Shown: positions 48,027 through 57,002 of the stretch, in pieces | Numbering within the stretch: position 1 is the stretch's first letter | Layout: every line of letters begins with the position of its first letter | NCBI RefSeq assembly: GCF_023074835.1 | Contig: NZ_JALLGW010000001.1 | Span: forward strand, 2,852,001 to 2,916,000 | Reading direction: 5' to 3' | Source of the DNA: Halomarina salina | GTDB lineage: Archaea > Halobacteriota > Halobacteria > Halobacteriales > Haloarculaceae | Length of the DNA: 64,000 nt | Notes under the pieces: model-generated | What the model was told of the DNA's origin: nothing | Databases searched by the model: none | The model's input: the letters and a program-made list of their open reading frames with translations, nothing else | Program-made: the position numbers and the translations under genes

Positions 48027-48863
48027 TCAGACGACCGTGCTGTCGCCGATCTCGAGGAGTTCGAGCCGCCTCGGGTGCTCGAACCCTCGGACGTGGGGGC
48101 CGAGCGCCGTCGGGTCGGCGGTCAGTCCCTTCCACATGTCCCAGTGCGTCGGCAGGAACCGGTCGAGGTGCAACTGTCGAGCGGCCTCGACCACGTCGTT
48201 CTCCCCGGAGTACCACTGTGTGTCGGTCGGTTCGCCCGTCTCCTTGTCGGGAATCGTCCCCGCGCTCCCGAACGCGAGCGCACCGAGGTCGATGTCGTAG
48301 CGCTCCCCCACGTCGGCGAAGTGGTCGCTCGGGCGAGCGTCACCGCCGTGGAAGAACGTCCGACCCGCGTGTTCGACGACGTACGACACCGGGTGCTCGG
48401 CGTCGGGGTCGTGAGCGGGTTCGACGTGGACCGTCACCTCGCCGACGTCGATGGTGTCGCCCTCCGCCACCTCGACGAACCGGTCGTCGTCGAGGTCCCA
48501 CTCCTCGCGCCACCCCTCCTCGTCGACGACGTCCAGCGAGGCGTCCGGCGCGAAGAACGGCGCGTCGGTGTTGGCGAGGATCGGTCCCTGGCTCGGCCCG
48601 TTCGCGTGGTCGGTGTGTTCGTGGGTCGCGAAGACGGCGTCCGCCTCCTCGACGTCCGCCGGGTCGAACGGGACCGGAATCATCCGGACGGTCCGCGGGG
48701 GGTCGCCCGTCGCGAGATACGGGTCGACGAACAGCGTCGTCCCGTCGCTCGCCTTCACGACGAAGCCGTTACAGCCGAGATACCAGACCGCCAGTCCCTG
48801 CGGGTCGCTCCCCTCCACCGCCCGGAGGAGCCAATCGTCCCAGTCGGAGTGCACCTCTTCCAT
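48027..48863 (-). CDS. Metallo-beta-lactamase-fold hydrolase (UlaG-like)
   Basis: 278 residues from ATG 48863; an in-frame ATG near 48975 would add about 37 residues. The metal-binding motif is AVFATHEHTDHANGPSQGPI (HxHxDH), with further ligands in VEPAHDPDAEHPVSYVVEHA and FFHGGDARPSDH. UlaG-like enzymes act on lactones or other small esters with two metal ions. FLPTHWDMWKGLTADPTALG near the C-terminus is usual for the family. Substrate unknown. Confidence 0.85.
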   Translation of the reverse strand: MEEVHSDWDDWLLRAVEGSDPQGLAVWYLGCNGFVVKASDGTTLFVDPYLATGDPPRTVRMIPVPFDPADVEEADAVFATHEHTDHANGPSQGPILANTDAPFFAPDASLDVVDEEGWREEWDLDDDRFVEVAEGDTIDVGEVTVHVEPAHDPDAEHPVSYVVEHAGRTFFHGGDARPSDHFADVGERYDIDLGALAFGSAGTIPDKETGEPTDTQWYSGENDVVEAARQLHLDRFLPTHWDMWKGLTADPTALGPHVRGFEHPRRLELLEIGDSTVV

Positions 48864-49011
48864 ACCGGACGCTTCCGCGCCACGCACGTAACTCCACCTT
48901 TCGTACCCGACCGGGAGTTCGTCCTCTGCACTCGGGTCGCCCGGCGATACCGACTCCGCACGAGGAACGGACATCACCCGCAACGGAGACCACGGTCTAC
49001 CGCACCTCTCA

Positions 49012-49842
49012 CTACCCTGGCGGGTTCGAGACGGCCGTTCCGTCCGAGAACGTCGCGTTGACGACGAAGCCCAGCATGAGCACGACCGCGGCGACGTAGA
49101 GGCTCGTGAGGACGAGTATGATTCCGCTGAGGACACCGTAGATAGCGTACGTGGCCGCGTGCGTGACGTAGTATCTGACCACGGCGAGAAGCCCCGTCCA
49201 GCCGAAGGCGACCGTGAGCGTCCCGGGGAGTGCGGCCGCCAGCGAGGGAATCTCGGTCGTCGGGACGTAGTACAGCGGTAGAAAGACGAGCGTGAGCGCG
49301 ACGAACAGGACGACCAGTCCGCCGGCGAAGACGTGCGAAGCGCCGGGCAGGAGTGCGAAGAGAGCGGTCGCGGCGACGACGGAGGCGACCCCCAGTCCGA
49401 GCGAACCGAGGACGCTGACCGCGTTGCGGACCCGGGCGGCCAGGGAGTCGTCGGACGAGCCTTCGACGCGCCCGACCATCGTCTCGAAGCCCGCGGTGAC
49501 GTTCGCCGCACTCCAGACGAGGACGACGACCGCGAACAGCGTCGCACCAGCCTTCCCGGACGCGTCGTCCAGTCCGCTCGACACCGCCTGTTGTGCCTGG
49601 GGGGTGAGGAAGTGGAACACCCCGCCTCGGACGGGTTCGGTGACCGGTTCGCCGATCACCGCGACCAGCAACACGAGCAACGGGAGCAACGAGACGAACC
49701 CGTAGTACGCGAGCGCGGCCGCTGGATACTGGATCTTCTGGTCGTACGACGACTCGGCGATGGTGAGCGCGGTCTCGGCCGTGTCGTACTGGCGAAACAC
49801 GTTCGGCCTAGTGGGGTGAGCGTGAAAACCCTGTGTTCCCAC
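49012..49842 (-). CDS. YihY/BrkB-family membrane protein
   Basis: 276 residues. Six hydrophobic segments are visible: AALAYYGFVSLLPLLVLLVA, GATLFAVVVLVWSAANVTAG, LGLGVASVVAATALFALLPG, GLVVLFVALTLVFLPLYYVP, LTVAFGWTGLLAVVRYYVTH, LVLTSLYVAAVVLMLGFVVN. This is the YihY/BrkB/UPF0761 family, formerly misnamed RNase BN. Its role is in envelope integrity or transport; the exact function is unsettled. Monocistronic. Confidence 0.85.
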   Translation of the reverse strand: MGTQGFHAHPTRPNVFRQYDTAETALTIAESSYDQKIQYPAAALAYYGFVSLLPLLVLLVAVIGEPVTEPVRGGVFHFLTPQAQQAVSSGLDDASGKAGATLFAVVVLVWSAANVTAGFETMVGRVEGSSDDSLAARVRNAVSVLGSLGLGVASVVAATALFALLPGASHVFAGGLVVLFVALTLVFLPLYYVPTTEIPSLAAALPGTLTVAFGWTGLLAVVRYYVTHAATYAIYGVLSGIILVLTSLYVAAVVLMLGFVVNATFSDGTAVSNPPG

Positions 49843-49926
49843 TCGGGTACCTGTCCACTGTCGTGAATCGTTCGCCCGGCCGACGGAGGTCGGCGTCGTT
49901 ACAGTCGAGCGACGAGAGGGTGGCGT

Positions 49927-50340
49927 TCAGTCCTGACAGCAGCCGCCAGCCTTCTCGCCGAAGTCGACCGAGAGCGGCGCGGAGATCATCTCGTTGAGCT
50001 CCTGCAACTGGAGTTCGAGGTCGGACTGCGCGCGGAGGTAGTCGCTCATGACGGGGATGTCGTGGAGCTCCTCCTGTGCGGCCTGCAGGTCGCGGAGGTC
50101 CTCGTTCGAGGCGTTACCGGTCTGGCGGGCGAGCATGAACTCCTCGCGCTTCTGTTCGAACGACTGAATCTTCTCCTGGGCATCCTCGCTCTCCTCGACG
50201 GCCTGCTTCGCCTCGGCGAACTCCTGGTACGCGGGGAGGTCGCTGATGGCGTCTCCGAGGTCGGTCGCGAGTTCCGTCGCGCGAGCGGCGGGGGGAATCT
50301 CGTCGGCCTCGTCGGACTCCGGCGTGGTCTCGATGCTCAT
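49927..50340 (-). CDS. YlbF/YmcA-family helical protein
   Basis: 137 residues, almost all helical (RATELATDLGDAISDLPAYQ, FAEAKQAVEESEDAQEKIQS, DLRDLQAAQEELHDIPVMSD), matching the YlbF/YmcA fold. Bacterial members form part of the Y-complex in RNA processing. The archaeal role is unknown. The C-terminal GGCCQD could bind a metal or cluster. Confidence 0.8.
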   Translation of the reverse strand: MSIETTPESDEADEIPPAARATELATDLGDAISDLPAYQEFAEAKQAVEESEDAQEKIQSFEQKREEFMLARQTGNASNEDLRDLQAAQEELHDIPVMSDYLRAQSDLELQLQELNEMISAPLSVDFGEKAGGCCQD

Positions 50341-50364
50341 GGTCGGGGTTGGGGCTCGGTCGGT

Positions 50365-50919
50365 TTAGGTCTGCCGAAGGTCCGGGAGGTCGGCGGCGAC
50401 TGCCTCCGCGAACGCCGTCACCTCCCCCCAGTCCGTGTACTCGTAGTCCCGGGAGGTGTCGGTGTCGCCACCCTCTTTCCGGGCGATACGTCGCATCACG
50501 AACCGCTTGAGGGGCCCGTACTGGGAGTAGACGATGGCACCCGCGAAACTGGCGACGTGGTCCGGCGTCCACCCGGTCTCGTCGAGGAACGACTCCTCGA
50601 TGGCCTCCACCTCCGCGACGCTCTCGGGGCGTTCGCTGGCCGCCGAGAGGCTCACCTGGTAGAACGCCGAGACGCAGTCGTTCAGCACCTCGCGGTTGCG
50701 CTCGACGAACTCCCTGACGTAGGCGTGGTGCCGACTCCGGTGGATGGAGTCGCCGACGACGACCGCGTCGTACGCGGGCAGGTCGAGCGAGTCGGGGAGG
50801 CGTTCGCCGTGGACCAGTTCCACCGCGTGGCCGCGGCCGGTGAGGACGCCCGCCACGTGGTGGGCGATCTTCTCGGTCTGTCCCTCGGAGGTCCCGTACA
50901 GTAGTAGGATGGATGCCAC
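50365..50919 (-). CDS. Flavodoxin-domain protein (HemG-like)
   Basis: 184 residues from GTG 50919. The FMN-binding loop is SILLLYGTSEGQTEKIAHHV, followed by YDAVVVGDSIHRSRHHAYVR and SFAGAIVYSQYGPLKRFVMR. The last motif resembles HemG-type protoporphyrinogen oxidase, which has a flavodoxin fold. It could act in heme synthesis or as a general redox protein. It is followed by the YlbF-like gene 24 bases downstream on the same strand. Confidence 0.8.
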   Translation of the reverse strand: MASILLLYGTSEGQTEKIAHHVAGVLTGRGHAVELVHGERLPDSLDLPAYDAVVVGDSIHRSRHHAYVREFVERNREVLNDCVSAFYQVSLSAASERPESVAEVEAIEESFLDETGWTPDHVASFAGAIVYSQYGPLKRFVMRRIARKEGGDTDTSRDYEYTDWGEVTAFAEAVAADLPDLRQT

Positions 50920-51018
50920 GTGGGACGTAGGACTGCGGGTGGCAAGTGAGTGCGGGGTGGGCCCCAACCCGCGAGAACTGCCAGCAGATTGATGGCCGTT
51001 CGTGGTGACCGTTCACCT

Positions 51019-51315
51019 ATGACAGACGACAGTCAGCGGACGACTATCAAACCCGGACAGCGCGTCTACGACGACGACGGGACCGAACTGGGTGTCATCC
51101 GTGGGCTGACGGAGACGGGGTTCCAGGTCCGACTCGGCGAGTCGGTCGACCACCTCGACCTGGAGACCGACCCCGGCCACGAGTTCGGTGAGGGGTACCT
51201 GATGTGGCGCTGTGACGAGTGCGGCGAGATGGGCGACCTGGAGGACGGCTACCCCGAGGAGTGCCCGAACTGTGGAACGCCGAAACGCAACCTCTACGCG
51301 TGGCTGGAAGACTGA
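51019..51315 (+). CDS. Rubredoxin-like zinc-ribbon protein (DUF7130-like)
   Basis: 98 residues from ATG 51019. The N-terminal part is a small beta barrel (GQRVYDDDGTELGVIRGLTE, GFQVRLGESVDHLDLE) of PRC-barrel type. The C-terminal part is a rubredoxin-like metal site CDECGEMGDLEDGYPEECPN with a second pair in CPNCGTPKR. It binds zinc or iron; the redox partner is unknown. The DUF name is from memory. Confidence 0.8.
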   Translation: MTDDSQRTTIKPGQRVYDDDGTELGVIRGLTETGFQVRLGESVDHLDLETDPGHEFGEGYLMWRCDECGEMGDLEDGYPEECPNCGTPKRNLYAWLED

Positions 51316-51428
51316 CCACGCTGAAGGGAGACCGACCGAGAGAAGCGAGTCGGGCGGGCGCGTGAGCACCACCCGCACGGTCGCTGCCGACCGTACACGT
51401 TAACCGCGTCCAACCGCTGGCTCTGGTA

Positions 51429-52484
51429 ATGAGCCAGGAATCGCAGCACGACTACTCGGAGGGCGACCTGCGGAAGACCGGGATGGCCCTCAAACACGAG
51501 CGAACCTGGGACTACGAACTCGACCGCATCGTCGAGGCCGTCGAGGAACGCGGGGCCGAGAAGGTCGGTCTCCAGTTCCCGGAGGGACTGAAGCGACGCG
51601 CACCGCACGTCGCCGACGACCTGCGCGCACTCCTCCCCGACGACACGCGCGTCCTCATCTCCGGGCAGCCCTGTTACGGCGCCTGTGACCTCGACACCTA
51701 CATGATGCGCCGGACGGACGTGTTCGTCCACTTCGGCCACTCGCCGATGAAGGAGTCGGACAAGATCATCTACGTCCCGCTGTTCTCGAACGTCGAGGTC
51801 GAACCCATCATGGAGGAGTCCCTCGAGGAACTCTCCGACCCGGACGAGGACCCCGACGTCGGCCTCGTGACGACCGCCCAGCACATGAACAAGTTCGACG
51901 AGATGAAGGCGTGGCTCACCGAGCGCGGCTACGAGGTCCACACCCGTCGGGGCGACGACCGCCTCACCCACGAAGGGCAGGTGCTCGGCTGCAACTACGC
52001 CAGCGCCGACATCGACGCGGACCAGGTGCTGTACGTCGGCGGCGGGAAGTTCCACCCGCTCGGACTGGCGATGGAACACCCCGAGAAGAACGTCGTCATC
52101 GCCGACCCGGTCAACAACGTCGTCACCATCGCGGACACGGAGAAGTTCCTCAAGCAGCGCTACGGTGCGGTCCACCGCGCGATGGACGCCGAGACGTGGG
52201 GCGTCGTCTTCTGTACGAAGATCGGGCAGGGACGCTGGGAGGTCGCCAACGACATCGTCGAGGAGAACGAGAACGCCTACCTGCTGACGATGGACGAGGT
52301 GACGCCCGACCGCCTCACGCAGTTCGGCTTCGACGCCTACGTCAACACCGGCTGTCCGCGCATCACCACCGACGACGGCCCGCAGTTCAAACAGCCGATG
52401 CTCACCCCCGGCGAGTACCAGATCGCCATCGGCGAGGAGCCGCTCGACTCGCTGTCGTTCGACACGTTCCACGGTACCTGGTAG
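51429..52484 (+). CDS. dph2: Diphthamide synthase radical SAM subunit (Dph2)
   Basis: 351 residues. It generates a 3-amino-3-carboxypropyl radical from SAM on a [4Fe-4S] cluster and transfers the group to the diphthamide His of elongation factor 2. The three cluster cysteines sit in ISGQPCYGACDLDTYMMRRT, HEGQVLGCNYASADIDADQV and VNTGCPRITTDDGPQFKQPM. The length and N-terminal YELDRIVEAVEERGAEKVGL are typical of archaeal Dph2 homodimers. Monocistronic; the next gene converges on it, with its stop 14 bases away. Confidence 0.95.
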   Translation: MSQESQHDYSEGDLRKTGMALKHERTWDYELDRIVEAVEERGAEKVGLQFPEGLKRRAPHVADDLRALLPDDTRVLISGQPCYGACDLDTYMMRRTDVFVHFGHSPMKESDKIIYVPLFSNVEVEPIMEESLEELSDPDEDPDVGLVTTAQHMNKFDEMKAWLTERGYEVHTRRGDDRLTHEGQVLGCNYASADIDADQVLYVGGGKFHPLGLAMEHPEKNVVIADPVNNVVTIADTEKFLKQRYGAVHRAMDAETWGVVFCTKIGQGRWEVANDIVEENENAYLLTMDEVTPDRLTQFGFDAYVNTGCPRITTDDGPQFKQPMLTPGEYQIAIGEEPLDSLSFDTFHGTW

Positions 52485-52498
52485 TCTGGCCTCGTTGT

Positions 52499-53527
52499 CT
52501 ACTCCTGCCCCTCGACCTTCTCGGCGCTCATCTCGTAGGTCGTACCGTGATACTCGAACAGCGACGGCTCGCCGAGACCGAATGGCGGTGTCGACCCGGT
52601 CACCCCGGTCAACCGTACTGTCTCGACATCGTGGCCGGTTAGCAGGGCGAGGGCATCGCGGAGTGGGCGGGGGCGGACAGAACCGGGCTGGAGTAACTGT
52701 TCGGTGATGAGCCGTCGCTCTGTGCTCGCATCGGTGGTTCGGAGCACGAACGCGGCAACGGAGGAGTACTCGTGCTCTCGACCGGCCGTCCACCGAGCCC
52801 CGAGTGTCTCGCCGTCGACCGACACGTCGGTCACGTCGCCGGTCGTCGTCAACTCGGCCGGTGGTCCCTGAATCTCGACTGTCGCGACGGCAGCCGTCTG
52901 TTCTTCGTGGTCTCCACCAGCGAACCAGCCAAGGTTCCCGAACACGTATCGGCCGCCACCGAGCCCACCGACGATTCTCGTCGTCTCGCTGTCGCCGGGG
53001 GCACCGTTCGGTTCATCGATCGGTTCTGAATGAGGGTACACCGTCCAGCTGTGGCGGTCATCACCTGAGAGGGGTGTAAGCGGCTGGGGCCAGGCGGTTG
53101 GTGCGACGTGAAACCACTCGTCGTCGACCTGCTTGTGCAGGCGCGCTGCGTAGTGATTGGTCTGGAAGGCGGCATCGGTCTCATTCCGGAGCGTGAACGT
53201 GAGACTACCGGAGAGGTCGACAGTTGGCTCGGAGGGCGTCATCCTGAGCGGCACGTCGTCGGGCGCAGCCTCCGAGCAGACGACGGTGGCGACGTTATCA
53301 CCGTAGGACGGACAGTCGCCGGGGTAGGCCTCGATGTTGGGAGGGGTCGGCGTCGCTGTCGAGTCGTTTACCGTCGTCGACGGGGACATTGTGTCGGTCG
53401 TCGTCGCTGTCTTCGTTCCGGTCGTCGAGGTGGTCGTCCCGTTCGCGGTGGTATCCGCTGGCGAGGTGTCGGAGAGACATCCCGTGAAACCGACCGCCGC
53501 GAGCGCGAGGACCTGTCGGCGTCGCAT
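52499..53527 (-). CDS. Tat lipoprotein, putative surface protein
   Basis: 342 residues from ATG 53527. The signal MRRRQVLALAAVGFTGCLSD has a twin-arginine motif and a lipobox Cys at 17. A Thr/Ser-rich linker spans about 21-65. The rest is beta-rich, including an Ig-like region (TVDLSGSLTFTLRNETDAAF, GRYVFGNLGWFAGGDHEEQT) of the kind seen in haloarchaeal cell-surface proteins. Ligand and partner are unknown. It is convergent with dph2. Confidence 0.75.
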   Translation of the reverse strand: MRRRQVLALAAVGFTGCLSDTSPADTTANGTTTSTTGTKTATTTDTMSPSTTVNDSTATPTPPNIEAYPGDCPSYGDNVATVVCSEAAPDDVPLRMTPSEPTVDLSGSLTFTLRNETDAAFQTNHYAARLHKQVDDEWFHVAPTAWPQPLTPLSGDDRHSWTVYPHSEPIDEPNGAPGDSETTRIVGGLGGGRYVFGNLGWFAGGDHEEQTAAVATVEIQGPPAELTTTGDVTDVSVDGETLGARWTAGREHEYSSVAAFVLRTTDASTERRLITEQLLQPGSVRPRPLRDALALLTGHDVETVRLTGVTGSTPPFGLGEPSLFEYHGTTYEMSAEKVEGQE

Positions 53528-53793
53528 ACAGTCGGGTTCTGTCACGCCGGTAAAAGCTTTGTAGTCGCCACGGTGCGGGTCGGGGTCGTCGAGACTGCCA
53601 GCGTCTCCGAGCGTACTTAAACTCGGCCGACGGTCTCTCGGGCGGCACCGACCGGTGCGAGTCAGTCCGGCGGTGGGTTCTCCCCCGTCGCAGTCTCGTC
53701 GGCCGGTTTCGCCAGCCTCCACGCTCGTCTGTCCGGCGACCATCAATTCCAATAGACCCAACAATCATATACTCCAACTCGTAAGGGTCTGCA

Positions 53794-54708
53794 ATGAGCG
53801 AGGACGGCAGTATCGAGACGACACTGATCGAGTGGTATCGGCGCTTCATCGGTGAACCCGAGCGTGAGGTCGACGTGTACGCGGGGTTCGCGATGTTCTT
53901 CGGTGGTGTGGCGCTGGGGCTGGTCGGCCTCGGACTGTTCGTCGTCGAACAGGTCGTGTTCGGCCCGGGGAAGACGTTCTGGCTGCGCGAGATCGCGTTC
54001 GCCATCGGCGCGTCGGGGCTCCCGACGCTGTTCCTCGGCGTCACGGTGCTCCTCCCCGTCGAGAAACGAGCGCGAATCGGCGCGGTGACGGGCGAGGCTA
54101 TCAGTCTCGCCGCGGTCGCGTTCTTCGTCTGGGCGCACCCGTGGCACTGGAACGTCGACTCGGGCGTGGACTACAGCATGCAGGGCGTCGGCATCTACGC
54201 CCTCGGCGTCGTCACGGTCATCGCCGCGACGTTTGCCGCGCTGGTGAGCTACCACGTCGAACGGGCCTCACCCGACCAGGTCGTCGCCGAGGCGAGCGAG
54301 GAGGACACCGGCCCGGAAGTGACCGACGAGGACGTCCGTCGAGACATCGACGAGGCGATGGCGAACACCGAGATGACGTGGGGCGGCGTCCCGAAGGACA
54401 ACACGCGTCGCATCACGGTCAAGGACAACTCCGACGGCCTCGACACGTCCGGCTTCGAGGGCGTCGAGGCGAAGTCCCACCGGTCGTCCGGAAGCGGCGT
54501 CGACGCTGCCGTCGCGGGCCTACAGGGGATGCGCGGCGGCGAATCCGCCCGCAAGACCGCTCGCGGGTCGGGCACGGACGACCAGGCGGCGGCGCTCGCA
54601 CAGCTCCAGGAGAAGAAACGGAAGGACGCCGAGCGAGAGGAGAAGCTATCGGACCTCAACAGCGGCGGTCTCCTCGGGCGGCTGAAGTCGATGCTGAACC
54701 TCGGGTAG
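53794..54708 (+). CDS. Four-helix membrane protein with disordered tail (CdpA N-terminal-like)
   Basis: 304 residues. Four membrane helices lie within about residues 28-165 (FAMFFGGVALGLVGLGLFVV, EIAFAIGASGLPTLFLGVTV, AISLAAVAFFVWAHPWHW, GIYALGVVTVIAATFAALVS). A charged disordered tail contains MTWGGVPKDNTRRITVKD and ends in a helix (LGRLKSMLNLG). The layout resembles haloarchaeal cell-division protein CdpA, a SepF-linked divisome membrane protein; this identification is from memory and is moderate. It lies 130 bases upstream of an actin homolog on the same strand. Confidence 0.6.
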   Translation: MSEDGSIETTLIEWYRRFIGEPEREVDVYAGFAMFFGGVALGLVGLGLFVVEQVVFGPGKTFWLREIAFAIGASGLPTLFLGVTVLLPVEKRARIGAVTGEAISLAAVAFFVWAHPWHWNVDSGVDYSMQGVGIYALGVVTVIAATFAALVSYHVERASPDQVVAEASEEDTGPEVTDEDVRRDIDEAMANTEMTWGGVPKDNTRRITVKDNSDGLDTSGFEGVEAKSHRSSGSGVDAAVAGLQGMRGGESARKTARGSGTDDQAAALAQLQEKKRKDAEREEKLSDLNSGGLLGRLKSMLNLG

Positions 54709-54839
54709 TCGGTCGTTCGCGGCTCTTCTCGTCGGTACTCCGTCCCGTCGTTTGAATTACCGATAGGTGTAGAGTTTGTTGAATCCGAATCTATACCAGT
54801 AGAGAGAAACTTTATATTGGTTTACTCATAGAAGCCGAT

Positions 54840-55967
54840 ATGGCGAAAGGCCTAGACGTCGGCACGATGAACATCATTTCGGGAAAACAGGACGACGGCG
54901 ACACCGTCTTCGTCCAGCAGCGCAACTCCTTCGTCGAGATAGAACACTCCGACATGGCAGAGCAGATGCTCTCCCGTTCGGACGTGCTCCACATCCGCAA
55001 GGACGACAAGGTGTACGTGGTTGGTGACGACGCACTCAACTTCGCGAACATCTTCAAGCAGGAGACCCGCCGCCCGATGCAGCGTGGCATCCTCTCGAAC
55101 GACGAGAAGAGCGCCATCCCCATGATCAAGCTCATCATCGAGCAGGTCGCGGGCGAGCCCGAGTACCCCGGCGAGCGAATCCACTTCTCGACGCCGGCAG
55201 ACCCCATCGACTCGGACCTCTCGACGCTGTACCACCAGAAGACGTGCGAGTCGTTCCTCTCGGACATGGGCTACGAGCCCGAACCGATCAACGAGGGGAT
55301 GGCAGTCATCTACAGCGAACTCGCGGACAACAACTTCACCGGCCTCGGCGTGAGCTTCGGTGCGGGCATGACGAACATCTGCCTGGCGTACTACGCGGTG
55401 CCGGTCATGACGTTCTCCATCGCCCGCGGTGGCGACTGGATCGACGAGCAGGCCGCCCGCGCGACGGGCAAGCCCGTCGACAAGGTCACCTCCATCAAAG
55501 AGGACGACTTCGAACTCGACTTCAAGACGGACGTCGGCGGCGTGGAGGGCGCGCTCGCCATCTACTACGAGAACCTGCTCGACTACGTCATCGAGAACAT
55601 CGCCCGCGAGGTCGACGACGAGGACGTCGAGGAGGGTCTCGACGTTCCCGTGGTCGTCACCGGCGGCACGTCGTCGCCCAGCGGCTTCGAGAAGCTCTTC
55701 GAGGACCACCTCGAGGAGTCCAACCTGCCGTTCTCGGTCAGCGGCGTGAAGAAGGCCTCCGAGCCGCTCTACAGCGTCGCTCGCGGGTCGCTCGTCGCAG
55801 CGCGCTCCGAGGAGGACCGCGACAAGCCCAACAAGAGCAAGCCCGTCAAGTCGTCGAGTTCCAGCGGGAACCAGTCGAACAAGGGTAGCTCCTCGTCGTC
55901 GAAGGGCAAGTCGAAGAAGAACAAGTCGTCGAAGAAGCAGAGCCAGAAGGCGTCCTCGGACAACTGA
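54840..55967 (+). CDS. volA: Volactin/salactin-type actin-like cytoskeletal protein
   Basis: 375 residues of the actin/MreB/ParM superfamily. [20 protein letters not shown] is the phosphate-1 loop, [20 protein letters not shown] the phosphate-2 region and [20 protein letters not shown] the adenosine motif. Volactin in Haloferax and salactin in Halobacterium are the characterised relatives, forming dynamic filaments and affecting cell shape or genome partition. The last ~60 residues are a Ser/Lys-rich disordered tail ([20 protein letters not shown]). TATA-like AACTTTATATTGG lies about 20-30 bases upstream of the start. Confidence 0.88.
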   Translation: MAKGLDVGTMNIISGKQDDGDTVFVQQRNSFVEIEHSDMAEQMLSRSDVLHIRKDDKVYVVGDDALNFANIFKQETRRPMQRGILSNDEKSAIPMIKLIIEQVAGEPEYPGERIHFSTPADPIDSDLSTLYHQKTCESFLSDMGYEPEPINEGMAVIYSELADNNFTGLGVSFGAGMTNICLAYYAVPVMTFSIARGGDWIDEQAARATGKPVDKVTSIKEDDFELDFKTDVGGVEGALAIYYENLLDYVIENIAREVDDEDVEEGLDVPVVVTGGTSSPSGFEKLFEDHLEESNLPFSVSGVKKASEPLYSVARGSLVAARSEEDRDKPNKSKPVKSSSSSGNQSNKGSSSSSKGKSKKNKSSKKQSQKASSDN

Positions 55968-55979
55968 CGACGCGGACGA

Positions 55980-56147
55980 CTACTCGGTATTGAAGCGGTC
56001 CAGCGCGGACTGCCACGACTCGATTTCTTTCGGCTCGCTCCGATGCTCCACCGAGACCCCCAGGTAGCCACAGCGTTCGCACGTCACCGCCTCCTTCCCG
56101 TACAGCGTGTAGGTGTCGAGCGTGGCTTCACAGCGCGGACAGTCCAT
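55980..56147 (-). CDS. Small zinc-ribbon protein
   Basis: 55 residues from ATG 56147, shorter than common gene-calling cutoffs. MDCPRCEATLDTYTLYGKEA followed by VTCERCGYLGVSVEHR gives two CxxC knuckles, then a helix (EPKEIESWQSALDRFNTE). It is a typical haloarchaeal CPxC small protein of unknown partner. It converges on the actin gene with 12 bases between the stops. Confidence 0.7.
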   Translation of the reverse strand: MDCPRCEATLDTYTLYGKEAVTCERCGYLGVSVEHRSEPKEIESWQSALDRFNTE

Positions 56148-56267
56148 ACGCGCCCGTTCGAGTGCGGAGGTATCAATCTAACTTATCGCCCAACGAGTAC
56201 GTCCGCGGCCCGACCGTCCCGAATCGCTCCCGGAACCCTTTCGCGGAGCGGTCGCGAACGCGCACTC

Positions 56268-56957
56268 ATGAACCGTCGGACGCTCGAACGCCACCTCCAG
56301 CGACTCGACGGGTTCGCCGACCCGCGCGTCGAGTTCGAGCAGTACCCGACGCCGGCGGACCTCGCCGCACACCTCGTCCACCTCGCCGCCCTCCAGGGCG
56401 ACCTCGACCGCCCCGTCGTGGACCTCGGGAGCGGAACGGGTGTCCTCGCACTCGGAGCCTGTCTCGCGGGCGCGCGCACGGTGGTCGGCGTCGAACGCGA
56501 CGCCGCGGCACTCGACACCGCCCGGGCCAACGCGGCTCGACTCGACCTGCCCCACGACCGCCTCCCCGACTGGGTCCGGGGCGACGCGACCCGACTCCCC
56601 CTCTGTGTCGACGGAGCGACCCGACCCGACGGAACTACCCGGTCCGACGATACCACCCAGTCCGACGGTACCGCTCAGGCCGACGGCGTGACGGTCCTCT
56701 CGAACCCGCCGTTCGGCGCGCAGCGTGGGAACGAACACGCGGACCGGGCGTTCCTCGCGAGTGCGGCTGAGGTCGCGACCGTCTCCTACTCCATCCACAA
56801 CGACGACTCCCGCGCGTTCGTGGAGTCGTTCGCGGCCGACCGGGGCGGCGAGGTGACCCACGCGTTCGCCGCCGAGTTCGACGTGGACCGGCAGTTCGCG
56901 TTCCACACCGACGACCGCCGGACGCTACAGACCGAACTGTTCAGAGTCGAGTGGTGA
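56268..56957 (+). CDS. METTL5-like nucleic-acid adenine methyltransferase
   Basis: 229 residues from ATG 56268. SAM motif I is PVVDLGSGTGVLALGACLAG; the N6-adenine motif NPPFGAQRGNEHADRAFL is present. This is the METTL5/archaeal rRNA m6A-like family. An unusual insert of short repeats (RPDGTTRSDDTTQSDGTAQA) separates the domain's D-x-x-x-L region from NPPF. The start chosen gives MNRRTLERHLQRLDGFADPR, the usual N-terminus. Substrate is inferred from family. Confidence 0.85.
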   Translation: MNRRTLERHLQRLDGFADPRVEFEQYPTPADLAAHLVHLAALQGDLDRPVVDLGSGTGVLALGACLAGARTVVGVERDAAALDTARANAARLDLPHDRLPDWVRGDATRLPLCVDGATRPDGTTRSDDTTQSDGTAQADGVTVLSNPPFGAQRGNEHADRAFLASAAEVATVSYSIHNDDSRAFVESFAADRGGEVTHAFAAEFDVDRQFAFHTDDRRTLQTELFRVEW

Positions 56958-57002
56958 GGTGGCCAGCCGGACGTAAACTGGGACCGGGACACTGCTCTGC
57001 AC

